15,137 nucleotides of DNA, from the NCBI GenBank assembly GCA_002296055.1, contig DBHE01000039.1:1-15137 (forward strand), in the 5' to 3' direction. The stretch is from Pseudomonadaceae bacterium UBA836. Lineage in GTDB: Bacteria; Pseudomonadota; Gammaproteobacteria; Pseudomonadales; Pseudomonadaceae. Positions within the stretch are counted from its first letter, which is position 1. Every line of letters begins with the position of its first letter. The position numbers and the translations under genes were made by a program. The notes below the pieces were generated by a model, which had not been told where the DNA came from, did not search any database, and saw only the letters and a program-made list of their open reading frames with translations. Below, in pieces: positions 1 to 7,181 of this stretch.

Positions 1-284
1 AGGTCGGCGCGGGCGTTGATCATCTGCTTGTCGCCGACCTGCACGCGAGCGGCGGAGCCTTCCAGATCATCCAGGCCTTCCTGAATGTCCAGTTCGTCCA
101 GCGCGGCCTTGGCGCGGGCAATGGCGGCGGAGTCATCGGCGCTGACCTGGCGCGCATCTTCTACCGAGCTTTCAGCGACGTTTTCCATCGCCGGATCATC
201 GGTCACCGGCGCGGCCGCCTTGGCCTGCGCAGGTTTGGTGGCAGGGGTGGTGTCTTCGCTATCGAATTCGTCCCAGCTGAGCAT
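1..284 (-). CDS. nrdB: Class Ia ribonucleotide reductase beta subunit, N-terminal part (cut by window edge)
   Basis: This is the first 94 codons of NrdB, the subunit that carries the diiron-tyrosyl radical cofactor and passes the radical to NrdA for reduction of ribonucleoside diphosphates. The ATG at 284-282 opens with MLSWDEFDSED, the typical Pseudomonas NrdB start. An acidic, Ala-rich low-complexity stretch follows, then VQVGDKQMINARADL, the conserved entry to the folded domain. A GGGAG ribosome-binding site lies just upstream (AAAGGGAGACCCCACC before ATG). The gene lies downstream of nrdA on the same strand after a 317-base spacer, so co-transcription is likely. The iron ligands and radical tyrosine lie outside the window and cannot be checked. 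Confidence 0.93.
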   Translation of the reverse strand, partial: MLSWDEFDSEDTTPATKPAQAKAAAPVTDDPAMENVAESSVEDARQVSADDSAAIARAKAALDELDIQEGLDDLEGSAARVQVGDKQMINARAD

Positions 285-308
285 GGTGGGGTCTCCCTTT
301 GGTCGACA

Positions 309-336
309 GCTTGAAGCTGGAGGCTTGAAGCTGGAG
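309..336. repeat. Two tandem copies of a 14-bp unit
   Basis: The unit GCTTGAAGCTGGAG occurs twice head to tail at 309-322 and 323-336. It lies about 25 bp upstream of the nrdB start codon, in the mRNA leader. The unit also contains AGCTTGAAGCT, which is nearly self-complementary. Similar GCTTGAAGCTGGA strings are common between genes in pseudomonads, from memory. No function is assigned. Confidence 0.7.
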
Positions 337-403
337 GTTGTTCTGTATGGCGGCGGCGAGTGGTGTGATTTACCTGCTCGGCGCGGCTATTGGGCTTTTC
401 TGG

Positions 404-423
404 ATTCCCGCCTTCGCGGGAAT
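404..423. repeat. Short palindromic repeat of the ATTCCCGC...GCGGGAAT type
   Basis: This is a perfect inverted repeat: 8-bp arms ATTCCCGC and GCGGGAAT around a CTTC loop, flanked by CTGG and GACG. The same core is a widely dispersed intergenic repeat in many beta- and gammaproteobacteria and resembles the dRS3 repeats of Neisseria. It is often mistranslated as peptides containing FPRRRESR, as it would be here. It is most likely a non-coding dispersed repeat. Confidence 0.6.
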
Positions 424-500
424 GACGCGAGGGGGCGGGGGTGGTACTGCTGTCTTTGGTTCTTGGCCTTCTGCGGCCTGAGCGCGTAGCTGAGTGAGTG

Positions 501-598
501 AGCGCTAGGCGCCGGGCTGGCCGGACCCGGGAGCGTACTGAAGTACGTGACCGGGTTCGGCTGGCGCGGCAACAACGCGGGCGCCGCTCAGATGCGTG
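501..598. repeat. ERIC-like palindromic element (GC-rich variant)
   Basis: The core at 521-560 is a long imperfect hairpin: 19-bp arms 521-539 and 542-560 pair at about 15 positions. Read on the minus strand it contains GTCACGTACTTCAGTACGCTCC. This parallels the enterobacterial ERIC/IRU core, in which GTCACTTACTTATGTAAGCTCC lies between a CCCC and a GGGG flank. The flanks agree too: a GCGTTG...GCC stretch on one side and a GCGCCT stretch on the other. It appears to be a GC-rich relative of ERIC, or a convergent structure. The ends are not defined, and full ERIC elements are about 127 bp. Confidence 0.5.
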
Positions 599-601
599 CG
601 C

Positions 602-3484
602 TTACTGACACGCCTCACAGTCCGGATCGTCGATCGAGCACGCCTGCGGCACGGGTGCCGGGCCGGCGGGTGCGGCGGCCGGTGCGCTGTCGGCGCCGCT
701 GGAAACGGCGTTCAGCTTACCGGTGTTGACGGTGGACTTCTCGGTGCTGGTGGCGGCCAGGGCACGGAGGTAGTAGGTGGTTTTCAGGCCACGGAACCAC
801 GCCATGCGATAGGTCACGTCCAGCTTCTTGCCGCTGGCGCCGGCGATGTACAGGTTCAGTGACTGAGCCTGGTCGATCCACTTCTGGCGGCGGCTGGCGG
901 CTTCAACGATCCACTTGGTATCCACTTCAAAGGCCGTGGCGTACAGCGCTTTGAGGTCTTCCGGGATACGGTCGATCTGTTGTACAGAGCCGTCGTAGTA
1001 CTTCAGGTCGTTGACCATGACCGAGTCCCACAGGCCGCGTGCTTTCAGGTCGCGGACCAGGAAGGGGTTGATCACGGTGAACTCGCCCGACAGGTTCGAT
1101 TTGACGTACAGGTTCTGGTACGTCGGCTCGATGGACTGCGATACGCCGGTGATGTTGGCGATGGTCGCGGTCGGGGCGATGGCCATGATGTTGGAGTTAC
1201 GGATGCCGCCTTTCACGCGCTGACGTACCGGCTCCCAGTCCAGCGTGGTGCTGCGGTCAACGTCGATGTACTTGGCGCCACGCTGCTCGGCCAGGATGTC
1301 CAGTGAGTCGTAGGGCAGGATGCCTTGCGACCACAGTGAGCCGTCGAAGCTGGAGTAGCTGCCGCGCTCGTCGGCCAGATCACAGGAGGCCTGGATGGCG
1401 TAGTAGCTGATCGCTTCCATCGACTGGTCGGCGAAGCTTACTGCCTCGTCGGAGCCGTAGGGAATGTGCTGCAGGTACAGGGCGTCCTGGAAGCCCATCA
1501 GGCCGAGGCCGACCGGGCGGTGCTTGAAGTTGGAGTTCTTCGCTTGCGGCACGCTGTAGTAGTTGATGTCGATAACGTTATCGAGCATGCGTACAGCGGT
1601 GCGCACGGTGCGCTCCAGCTTGGCGGTGTCCAGCTTGCCGTCAACGATGTGCTGCGGCAGGTTGACCGAGCCCAGGTTACATACGGCGATTTCGTCAGCC
1701 GAGGTGTTCAGGGTGATCTCGGTGCACAGGTTGGAGCTGTGAACCACACCGGCGTGCTGCTGCGGGCTGCGCAGGTTGCAGGCGTCCTTGAAGGTCAGCC
1801 AGGGGTGACCGGTTTCAAACAGCATGCTGAGCATCTTGCGCCACAGGTCGGCGGCCTTGATGGTTTTGTGCAGCTTGAGCTTGCCGTACTCGATCAGCGC
1901 TTCGTAGTACTCGTAGCGCTCTTCAAAGGCCTTGCCGGTCAGGTCGTGCAGGTCCGGTACGTCAGACGGGGAGAACAGGGTCCAGTTGCCGTCTTCAAAT
2001 ACCCGCTTCATGAACAGGTCAGGAATCCAGTTGGCGGTGTTCATGTCGTGGGTACGACGGCGATCATCACCCGTGTTCTTGCGCAGTTCGAGGAATTCCT
2101 CGATGTCCAGGTGCCAGGTTTCTAGGTAGCCGCAGACCGCGCCCTTGCGCTTGCCGCCCTGGTTGACCGCAACAGCGGTGTCGTTGACCACCTTGAGGAA
2201 GGGCACAACGCCCTGGCTCTTGCCGTTGGTGCCTTTGATGTAGGCGCCCATGGCGCGAACAGGGGTCCAGTCGTTACCCAGGCCGCCGGCAAACTTGGAC
2301 AGCATGGCGTTGTCGTGAATGGCCTTGTAGATGCCGGACAGGTCGTCAGGCACGGTGGTCAGGTAGCAGGAGGACAGCTGCGGACGCAGGGTGCCGGCGT
2401 TGAACAGGGTCGGGGTGGACGCCATGTAGTCAAAGCTGGACAACAGGTTGTAGAACTCGATGGCGCGGGCGTTGCGGTCGGTTTCTTCAATCGCCAGGCC
2501 CATGGCTACGCGCATGAAGAAGAACTGCGGCAGCTCGATGCGGGTGCCGTCGCGGTGCAGGAAGTAACGGTCGTACAGGGTCTGCAGGCCCAGGTAGCCA
2601 AACTGCTGGTCACGGTTGTGGTCCAGCGCGGCGCCCAGTTGCTCCAGATCGAATTCAGCCAGTTTGGGGTCGAGCAGTTCGTACTCGATACCGGTTTTGA
2701 TGTAGACCGGCAGGGCGGTGGCGTACAGGGTGGCCATGTCGCTGTGGGTGGCGCTGGCGGCAACCTGCAGGTGGCTCAGGGCTTCGGCGCGCAGGTTATC
2801 CAGCAGCAGGCGAGCGGTCACCTGGCTGTAGTTGGGCTCGCGCTCAACCAGGGTACGGGCGGTCATCACCATGGCGGTGTTGACGTCCAGTTGGGTCACG
2901 CCGTCGTACAGGTTCTTCAGGGTTTCCTGCTCGATGTGATTGGCGTCCACTTCGGCCAGGCCGTCGCAGGCTTCGCTGATGACGGTGCGCAGGCGGCCCA
3001 TGTCCAGCGGCTGACGGCTGCCATCGGGTAGGGTCACGCGGATGCTCGGGTGCGCGTCGGCCGGCGCAGTAGCTTGGCGCTCCTGGCGCTGACGGGCGTG
3101 CTCTTCGCGGTACAGCACGTAGCTGCGGGCAATCTTCTGCTCACCGGAACGCATCAGGGCCAGTTCGACCTGGTCCTGGATTTCTTCGATGTGCAGGGTG
3201 CCGCCGGAGGGCAGGCGACGCTTGAAAATGGCGCTGATGGTATCGGTCAGTTCGTCGACGGTTTGACGAATGCGCGAAGACGACGCGGCCTGGCTACCTT
3301 CCACGGCCAGGAAGGCCTTGGTCATGGCGATGCGAATCTTGTCGTCGGTGTAGGGCACCAGAGTGCCGTTGCGCTTGATCACGCGCAACTGGCCGGGAGC
3401 GCTGAGCTGCAGGTCGGAGTCCTGTTGCTGCTCGGTATGCAGGTTGCTGGAGGCGGTAGAAGGGGGCGTCGGATTGACCTGCAT
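602..3484 (-). CDS. nrdA: Class Ia ribonucleoside-diphosphate reductase alpha subunit (two ATP-cones)
   Basis: NrdA is the catalytic subunit that reduces NDPs to dNDPs with NrdB, using thioredoxin or glutaredoxin. The protein is 960 aa. An ATP-cone spans about residues 32-125 (VIKRNGTLVPYTDDKI) and a second, degenerate one about 148-230, as in P. aeruginosa NrdA. Visible active-site landmarks are Cys373 (SSCYL) and Cys602 (VCNLG) as the reducible pair, and Asn585-Cys587-Glu589 in SSNLCTEI, with Cys587 the thiyl radical residue. Tyr904-Tyr905 (TTYYLRA) are the radical-transfer dyad, and C949, C956 and C959 lie in the mobile C-terminal tail after an Ala/Pro linker. The ATG at 3484-3482 was chosen over an in-frame upstream ATG at 3538 because AAAGGAG lies at the right distance and MQVNPT matches family starts. 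nrdB follows on the same strand. Confidence 0.97.
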   Translation of the reverse strand: MQVNPTPPSTASSNLHTEQQQDSDLQLSAPGQLRVIKRNGTLVPYTDDKIRIAMTKAFLAVEGSQAASSSRIRQTVDELTDTISAIFKRRLPSGGTLHIEEIQDQVELALMRSGEQKIARSYVLYREEHARQRQERQATAPADAHPSIRVTLPDGSRQPLDMGRLRTVISEACDGLAEVDANHIEQETLKNLYDGVTQLDVNTAMVMTARTLVEREPNYSQVTARLLLDNLRAEALSHLQVAASATHSDMATLYATALPVYIKTGIEYELLDPKLAEFDLEQLGAALDHNRDQQFGYLGLQTLYDRYFLHRDGTRIELPQFFFMRVAMGLAIEETDRNARAIEFYNLLSSFDYMASTPTLFNAGTLRPQLSSCYLTTVPDDLSGIYKAIHDNAMLSKFAGGLGNDWTPVRAMGAYIKGTNGKSQGVVPFLKVVNDTAVAVNQGGKRKGAVCGYLETWHLDIEEFLELRKNTGDDRRRTHDMNTANWIPDLFMKRVFEDGNWTLFSPSDVPDLHDLTGKAFEERYEYYEALIEYGKLKLHKTIKAADLWRKMLSMLFETGHPWLTFKDACNLRSPQQHAGVVHSSNLCTEITLNTSADEIAVCNLGSVNLPQHIVDGKLDTAKLERTVRTAVRMLDNVIDINYYSVPQAKNSNFKHRPVGLGLMGFQDALYLQHIPYGSDEAVSFADQSMEAISYYAIQASCDLADERGSYSSFDGSLWSQGILPYDSLDILAEQRGAKYIDVDRSTTLDWEPVRQRVKGGIRNSNIMAIAPTATIANITGVSQSIEPTYQNLYVKSNLSGEFTVINPFLVRDLKARGLWDSVMVNDLKYYDGSVQQIDRIPEDLKALYATAFEVDTKWIVEAASRRQKWIDQAQSLNLYIAGASGKKLDVTYRMAWFRGLKTTYYLRALAATSTEKSTVNTGKLNAVSSGADSAPAAAPAGPAPVPQACSIDDPDCEACQ

Positions 3485-3507
3485 GACAAACTCCTTTGTG
3501 GTCGTGG

Positions 3508-3523
3508 ACACAAGATACGGTAC
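3508..3523 (-). promoter_or_regulatory. Possible second, degenerate NrdR half-site
   Basis: ACACAAGATACGGTAC keeps the left half of the NrdR box and repeats the GACACAAGATA string of the stronger site at 3639, but its right half is degraded (about 11 of 16 positions). It lies 23 bases upstream of the nrdA ATG and 131 bp from the stronger site. NrdR boxes usually come in closer pairs, so this may be only a partial or chance site. Confidence 0.25.
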
Positions 3524-3638
3524 GTGGATGCCCCGCATCGGGGCGTCTGGTGCTCGGTTGCAGTGCTGATCTGATCAATTTTTGCGCTGTGGCAGTGTCG
3601 ATAATTTGATCAATATGTGGTGATCAGCTTCGCGTTCG

Positions 3639-3671
3639 ACACAAGATAGTGTGTGTTTTAGTCGGAGGCAA
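3639..3671 (-). promoter_or_regulatory. nrdA promoter candidate overlapped by an NrdR box
   Basis: ACACAAGATAGTGTGT at 3639-3654 matches the NrdR consensus acaCwAtATaTwGtgt at about 14 of 16 positions, with ACACA/TGTGT outer arms. On the minus strand the box contains TATCTT (3648-3643), which sits 17 bp from TTGCCT (3671-3666). Together these make a reasonable sigma-70 promoter pointing at nrdA. A repressor bound here would cover the -10, which fits the known role of NrdR as an ATP/dATP-sensing repressor of ribonucleotide reductase genes. The implied leader is about 150 nt. The box is well supported; the exact promoter is inference. Confidence 0.5.
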
Positions 3672-3915
3672 GTGACGATTTTGGGGTTTTTTTGGCGCTG
3701 AGGGAGGTCTGCGGGCGGCAGGTGCAGCGATACTGCGGGCTAGCGCCATTTTGACCGTTCGGCGGCGATTTTTGAATCTGTGATCGAGGTTGCGCATTGT
3801 TTTTTGTCAACCCCAAAAGGCCGCCAAATTGCCCCCGTTTGGTGTGCAAATTGCAGCAGCCCATATGTGCGAAAGCAGTGTTTCATTCGAGTGCTGTGGA
3901 TCGGCCCCGAGCGGG

Positions 3916-3924
3916 TGCTACAAT
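3916..3924 (+). promoter_or_regulatory. Extended -10 promoter candidate for the two-component operon
   Basis: TGCTACAAT is an extended -10 (TGn followed by TACAAT at 3919-3924), about 40 bp upstream of the response regulator start. There is no good -35 at 17 bp, which is tolerated for extended -10 promoters. Confidence 0.4.
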
Positions 3925-3964
3925 CGCCGGCTGTTTGCAGTAGTCGAGTAGCCGGGGAGCAGGG

Positions 3965-4681
3965 GTGGAGACAGACAGCAGTGACATCCTGATTGTGGAG
4001 GACGACCAGAAACTGGCCGGCCTGATTGCCGAGTTTCTGCAGGCCCAGGGCCTGTCGGTCGCTATCGAGGCGGACGGGGCGCTGGCGGTGCAACGCATTC
4101 TCGACAGCCAGCCGGATCTGGTGGTGTTGGACCTGATGCTGCCCGGTGAAGACGGCCTGTCGATTTGCCGTCGAGTTCGCGAGGCCGGATTCTCCCGGCC
4201 GATCCTGATGCTGACGGCGCGCAGCGAAGACGATGACCATATCTCCGGTCTGGAGCTGGGCGCCGACGACTACGTTAACAAGCCGGTACGCCCGCAGGTA
4301 TTGCTGGCACGTATCCGTGCCCTGCTGCGACGCAGCGGCGAGAGTGACAGCAGCGCCGCGCCCAGTCGCTTGGTGTTTGGCGAACTGGTGGTCGACAACG
4401 ACCGTCGCGAAGCCTGGTTGCGCGGCGAGCTGATTGAGCTGACTGGCGCTGAGTTTGACCTGCTCTGGCTGCTGGCCAGCCACGCTGGCCGTATTCTCAG
4501 CCGTGAGGAAATCTTTATCGCCCTGCGCGGTATCGAATATGACGGGCAGGATCGTTCCATTGATGTGCGTATCTCGCGCATCCGCCCCAAAATTGGCGAT
4601 GACCCAGACATGCCGCGCCTGATCAAAACCGTACGTAGCAAAGGCTATCTGTTTGTAGCGCCTGGCCCGGATCAGGCGTGA
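3965..4681 (+). CDS. rstA: OmpR/PhoB-family response regulator, RstA-like
   Basis: This 238-aa cytoplasmic transcription factor has a receiver domain at residues 7-122. It carries the acidic pocket E12-D13-D14, phospho-acceptor Asp56 (VVLDLMLP), switch Thr84 and Lys106 (NKP). A winged-helix DNA-binding domain follows at about 135-233 (LTGAEFDLLWLL, then RSIDVRISRIR and VRSKGYLF). The start is GTG (3965), supported by GGGGAG about 6 nt upstream and the normal receiver start. Its stop overlaps the kinase start by four bases (GTGA), indicating translational coupling. It resembles RstA and the P. aeruginosa PA1157 gene, which also lies next to nrdA. The signal and targets are unknown; the symbol is by similarity. 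Confidence 0.85.
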   Translation: METDSSDILIVEDDQKLAGLIAEFLQAQGLSVAIEADGALAVQRILDSQPDLVVLDLMLPGEDGLSICRRVREAGFSRPILMLTARSEDDDHISGLELGADDYVNKPVRPQVLLARIRALLRRSGESDSSAAPSRLVFGELVVDNDRREAWLRGELIELTGAEFDLLWLLASHAGRILSREEIFIALRGIEYDGQDRSIDVRISRIRPKIGDDPDMPRLIKTVRSKGYLFVAPGPDQA

Positions 4682-6276
4682 ACTCGATTTTCCTGCGTAT
4701 CTATGGCGGCATGCTGCTGGTGCTGATCGCCGTCTCCTGTCTGGCGTTGGTCAGCATTCGCATGATCAACGATGTGCGCGCCGAAGACTTTCGTGAGCGA
4801 GTGGCCACCGGCACCTTTCGCTTGATGGCCGACAACCTTGAGCCGATGGACGATGCCGAGCGGCAGAAAGCCATGGCCGTTTGGATGCGGCTGATCGGCG
4901 TGCCACTGGAGCTGCACTCGCTGGATGCCCTGGCACTGGAGTCCACCGGCTGGGCCAGGCTGATCCAGGGGCGCGTGCTGGTGCGCAGCTACGGGCCATC
5001 GGAGGTGCGGGTATATAGCCTGGTAGACCTGAGCCGCCAGCAGGTCCTGACCGCCGATATCGAGCGTATCTCCGAGCAGCTGGGCCGAGCCACCTTGTTC
5101 TTGATTGCCGACGAGTTGGTGCGCCACCCCGAGACGGATATGCCCAGCTGGCTGCAGCGCCTGCGCCGCGACAAGGGCTTTGGCTTTCCGCTGAATCTGA
5201 CCCGCCTGCACGAAACTGATCTGGATGTGGACCAGCGTCGCCGGCTGGACGAGTTTGACACCGTGCTCAGTTTGGGCCCGGACGGCAACTCGATGATGAT
5301 GTACATGAAAATCCCCGATACCAACTGGGTACTTAGCCTCGGGCCGGTCTATCAAATGGAGGAGTACCCGCCTGAGATGCTGCTGATGACCGGCTTGCTG
5401 GCGCTGTCGCTGAGCGGCCTGCTTATCTATCTGCTGGTGCGGCAACTGGAGCAGCGGCTGATGAACCTGGAGTCGGCGGCGACCCACATTGCGCGCGGCA
5501 ACCTCGATGCCCGCGCCGAGGTCATAGGCACCGACTCGGTCGGCAGCTTGGCGCGAGCCTTCAACGATATGGCCGAGCACCTGCAGAGGGTGATGCAAAT
5601 CCAGCAGGAGATGATCCGCGCCGTATCACATGAGCTGCGCACTCCGGTCGCGCGGCTGCGCTTTGGCCTGGAGATGGTTGAAACAGCGGACAGCGTAGAT
5701 GCCAAGCGTCGTTATATGGACAGCATGGACGGTGACCTGACCGAGCTGGATAAATTGGTCGACGAGATTCTGACCTACGCTCGTCTGGAGCAGGGGGCGC
5801 CCGCGCTAGCCCTGCAGGCGGTGGATGTGCTGGCGACGGTAGATCAGGTAATGCTGGAGCTTGAGCCGCTGACCACCAGCGTGCGTATCAGCCATGTCGA
5901 TCGCTCCAACGGCCGGGCGCATGCGGTCGACGCTGAACCGCGCTATCTGCATCGGGCGCTGACCAACTTGGTCAGCAACGCGGCGCGTCACGCCGCCAGC
6001 CAGGTGCGAATCAGCACGCGAGTGGTCAATGGGCGTTGCCGGTTGATTGTTGAAGATGATGGCCCGGGCGTTCCTGAGGCTTATCGCGAGCGGATTTTTA
6101 CGCCGTTTCTGCGTCTGGATGACAGCCGCACGCGTGCCAGTGGCGGCTATGGTCTTGGGCTGTCCATCGTGCGGCGGATCGCCTATTGGCATCGAGGTTA
6201 TGCGCGGGTAGAAAACTCCCATGATCTGGGCGGTGCGGCCTTCATCATCGACTGGCCGCTGCGTCAGCACGGTTGA
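4678..6276 (+). CDS. rstB: Membrane sensor histidine kinase, RstB-like
   Basis: This 532-aa inner-membrane kinase is partner of the preceding response regulator. The segment at about 7-28 is TM1, 29-232 a periplasmic sensing region without a recognised ligand domain, and 233-255 TM2. A HAMP linker covers about 252-305. The H-box AVSHELRTPVARLRF carries phospho-accepting His318. The ATP-binding domain shows the N-box RALTNLVSNAARHA (N434), G1 VEDDGPGVP, the F-box FTPFLRLDDS and G2 SGGYGLGLSIVRRI. All motifs needed for kinase activity are intact. The GTG start at 4678 overlaps the upstream stop. The C-terminus is about 40 bases from the convergent TetR-like gene, with a shared hairpin between. 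Confidence 0.9.
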   Translation: MNSIFLRIYGGMLLVLIAVSCLALVSIRMINDVRAEDFRERVATGTFRLMADNLEPMDDAERQKAMAVWMRLIGVPLELHSLDALALESTGWARLIQGRVLVRSYGPSEVRVYSLVDLSRQQVLTADIERISEQLGRATLFLIADELVRHPETDMPSWLQRLRRDKGFGFPLNLTRLHETDLDVDQRRRLDEFDTVLSLGPDGNSMMMYMKIPDTNWVLSLGPVYQMEEYPPEMLLMTGLLALSLSGLLIYLLVRQLEQRLMNLESAATHIARGNLDARAEVIGTDSVGSLARAFNDMAEHLQRVMQIQQEMIRAVSHELRTPVARLRFGLEMVETADSVDAKRRYMDSMDGDLTELDKLVDEILTYARLEQGAPALALQAVDVLATVDQVMLELEPLTTSVRISHVDRSNGRAHAVDAEPRYLHRALTNLVSNAARHAASQVRISTRVVNGRCRLIVEDDGPGVPEAYRERIFTPFLRLDDSRTRASGGYGLGLSIVRRIAYWHRGYARVENSHDLGGAAFIIDWPLRQHG

Positions 6277-6283
6277 GACGCAG

Positions 6284-6303
6284 GGACGCGGCCTGCCGCG
6301 TCC
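6284..6303. terminator. Perfect hairpin between convergent kinase and TetR-like genes
   Basis: GGACGCGG, loop CCTG, CCGCGTCC form a perfect 8-bp GC-rich stem with a 4-nt loop, 8 bases past the kinase stop and 13 bases past the TetR-like stop. Symmetry lets it act for both directions. There is no T-tract, so it may be an mRNA-stabilising end or a weak terminator. Confidence 0.5.
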
Positions 6304-6316
6304 GAGGTCAAGCAAA

Positions 6317-6952
6317 TCAGCTCTGGTGTCCGTTGACCAGCAAGCGGAAGGCGGTGGTGGCGGGGCCTGGCTCGGGTTTACGGCCGCAGATCAGGTCACA
6401 GTAGATAGCGCTCTCACCGATGCGCACGATGTACAGCGCCAGGCTCTGTGGGTCCATCTCGGGCTTGATCTGTCCGGCGGCAATGGCCTCTTCAAACATC
6501 TTTTCCCAGGTGCCGATCAGGCGCTCTTGCAGACCAGAGCTGCGCGCGGTCAGTAGTTGCAGGCCCCACTGCGGCTCGGCCTGTAGAAAATCGTACATGG
6601 GCCGTGCGTTGATCAAAGCGATGTTAATGTCTTCATAGATCTGGGTCAGAAAGTCGATGCCCTTGAGGCCGGGAGTTTGCTCGGCGCGGGCGATGGCGTC
6701 GTCGTAGATACGCTTGTACAGCGACCAGAGAATTTCGCCCATCAGCAGATCTTTGTTGCCTACCCAGCGCATCAGGGTAGCGCGGCCGATGCCCAGCTCC
6801 TCGGCCAGTTGCGACAGGTTCAGACGGCGTCCTTCCAGCCACCAGCTGCGGGCCATGCGAAAGGCCGTGATCGGGGTGGCACGTTCTTCGGATTTACGTT
6901 TGGAGAGGGCGAGGGAGAGCGGCGTCTGCTGGCTTGTCATTGTCTTGTCCAT
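6317..6952 (-). CDS. TetR-family transcriptional regulator, QsdR-like
   Basis: This is a DNA-binding repressor-type protein of 211 aa from the ATG at 6952. The N-terminal helix-turn-helix reads LSQLAEELGIGRATLMRWVGNKDLLMGEILW (interrupted here: recognition helix GRATLMRWVGNKDLL). It is preceded by FRMARSWWLEGRRLN, a pattern I associate with QsdR-type TetR proteins. The C-terminal helical part should bind a small ligand, which cannot be predicted. No good ribosome-binding site marks the start: ATGs at 6952 and 6940 are both possible, and one at 7009 would place the inverted repeat at 6990-7007 inside the gene. The family is clear; the target may be itself or the neighbouring SDR gene. Confidence 0.8.
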   Translation of the reverse strand: MDKTMTSQQTPLSLALSKRKSEERATPITAFRMARSWWLEGRRLNLSQLAEELGIGRATLMRWVGNKDLLMGEILWSLYKRIYDDAIARAEQTPGLKGIDFLTQIYEDINIALINARPMYDFLQAEPQWGLQLLTARSSGLQERLIGTWEKMFEEAIAAGQIKPEMDPQSLALYIVRIGESAIYCDLICGRKPEPGPATTAFRLLVNGHQS

Positions 6953-6989
6953 AGCGATATAGCGGGGGCGTTGTTGCACCCGCTGCCAT

Positions 6990-7007
6990 GGTAACAACGG
7001 TGATACC
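6990..7007. promoter_or_regulatory. Operator-like inverted repeat upstream of the TetR-family gene
   Basis: GGTAACAAC and GGTGATACC form an 18-bp imperfect dyad (7 of 9 positions), about 40 bp upstream of the preferred start codon. The half-site GGTAACA recurs at 7039-7045. This is the size and place expected of an autoregulatory TetR operator, but no consensus is known for this subgroup. Confidence 0.35.
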
Positions 7008-7085
7008 AAGATTGAAAGTGTCCCGTGCCTGCATCATTGGTAACAGAAGATTAAAGCGTGGACGAGGTATCAGACTTTAGTCGTA

Positions 7086-7139
7086 CGAGACGCACAGGCG
7101 CGGGCGCAAAAACGTATCAGCCGTCTCGCGCCGATACGT
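7086..7139. repeat. Two interleaved perfect inverted repeats
   Basis: CGAGACG at 7086-7092 pairs with CGTCTCG at 7122-7128, and ACGTATC at 7112-7118 pairs with GATACGT at 7133-7139. The second pair starts inside the loop of the first and ends outside it, so as RNA the two stems could form a pseudoknot or compete. They lie downstream of the SDR stop and upstream of the TetR-like gene. They may end the SDR transcript or bind a regulator. Confidence 0.4.
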
Positions 7140-7181
7140 GTGGTGAGTGGGCGCCCGATCAGTGCGTGTTGCCGGGTTGAC

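Larger units (their letters stand above)
285..601. other. nrdA-nrdB intergenic spacer containing repeats
   Basis: This 317-base spacer between nrdA and nrdB shows no convincing gene. It holds three separate repeat structures: a 14-bp tandem repeat next to nrdB (309-336), a short ATTCCCGC palindrome (404-423) and a large ERIC-like hairpin region next to the nrdA stop (about 501-598). On the transcribed (minus) strand the hairpins lie in the mRNA between the two cistrons. They could therefore affect the relative amounts of nrdA and nrdB message. That is inference; no U-tract of a canonical terminator follows the large hairpin. Confidence 0.7.
3485..3964. other. Divergent intergenic region between nrdA and the response regulator gene
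   Basis: These 480 bases separate the divergent nrdA and response regulator genes. No protein gene is convincing here; open frames in it lack codon character and ribosome-binding sites. It holds an NrdR-box candidate (3639-3654), a half-site (3508-3523) and three TGATCA palindromes (3572-3577, 3607-3612, 3621-3626). It also holds a perfect but widely spaced 10-bp inverted repeat, TTTTGGGGTT at 3679-3688 and AACCCCAAAA at 3809-3818. CCGTTCGGC at 3755-3763 differs by one base from the AlgR-type CCGTTCGTC. The latter match is short and may be chance. Confidence 0.6.

Noticed and set aside
387..575. Possible small minus-strand protein in the nrdA-nrdB spacer
   Set aside because: Its coding content is the dispersed palindrome (giving the usual FPRRRESR peptide) and the ERIC-like repeat, so translation is probably spurious.
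1466..3031. Several plus-strand open frames opposite nrdA
   Set aside because: They are antisense to a well-conserved gene, rich in Gly/Val/Gln and lacking any recognisable domain.
3485..3538. Upstream in-frame nrdA start at 3538
   Set aside because: It lacks a ribosome-binding site, while the ATG at 3484 has AAAGGAG and matches family N-termini.
3606..3626. Anr/FNR box (TTGAT-N4-ATCAA) in the TGATCA cluster
   Set aside because: The TTGATCAA and TGATCA elements do not have the required four-base spacing in any register.
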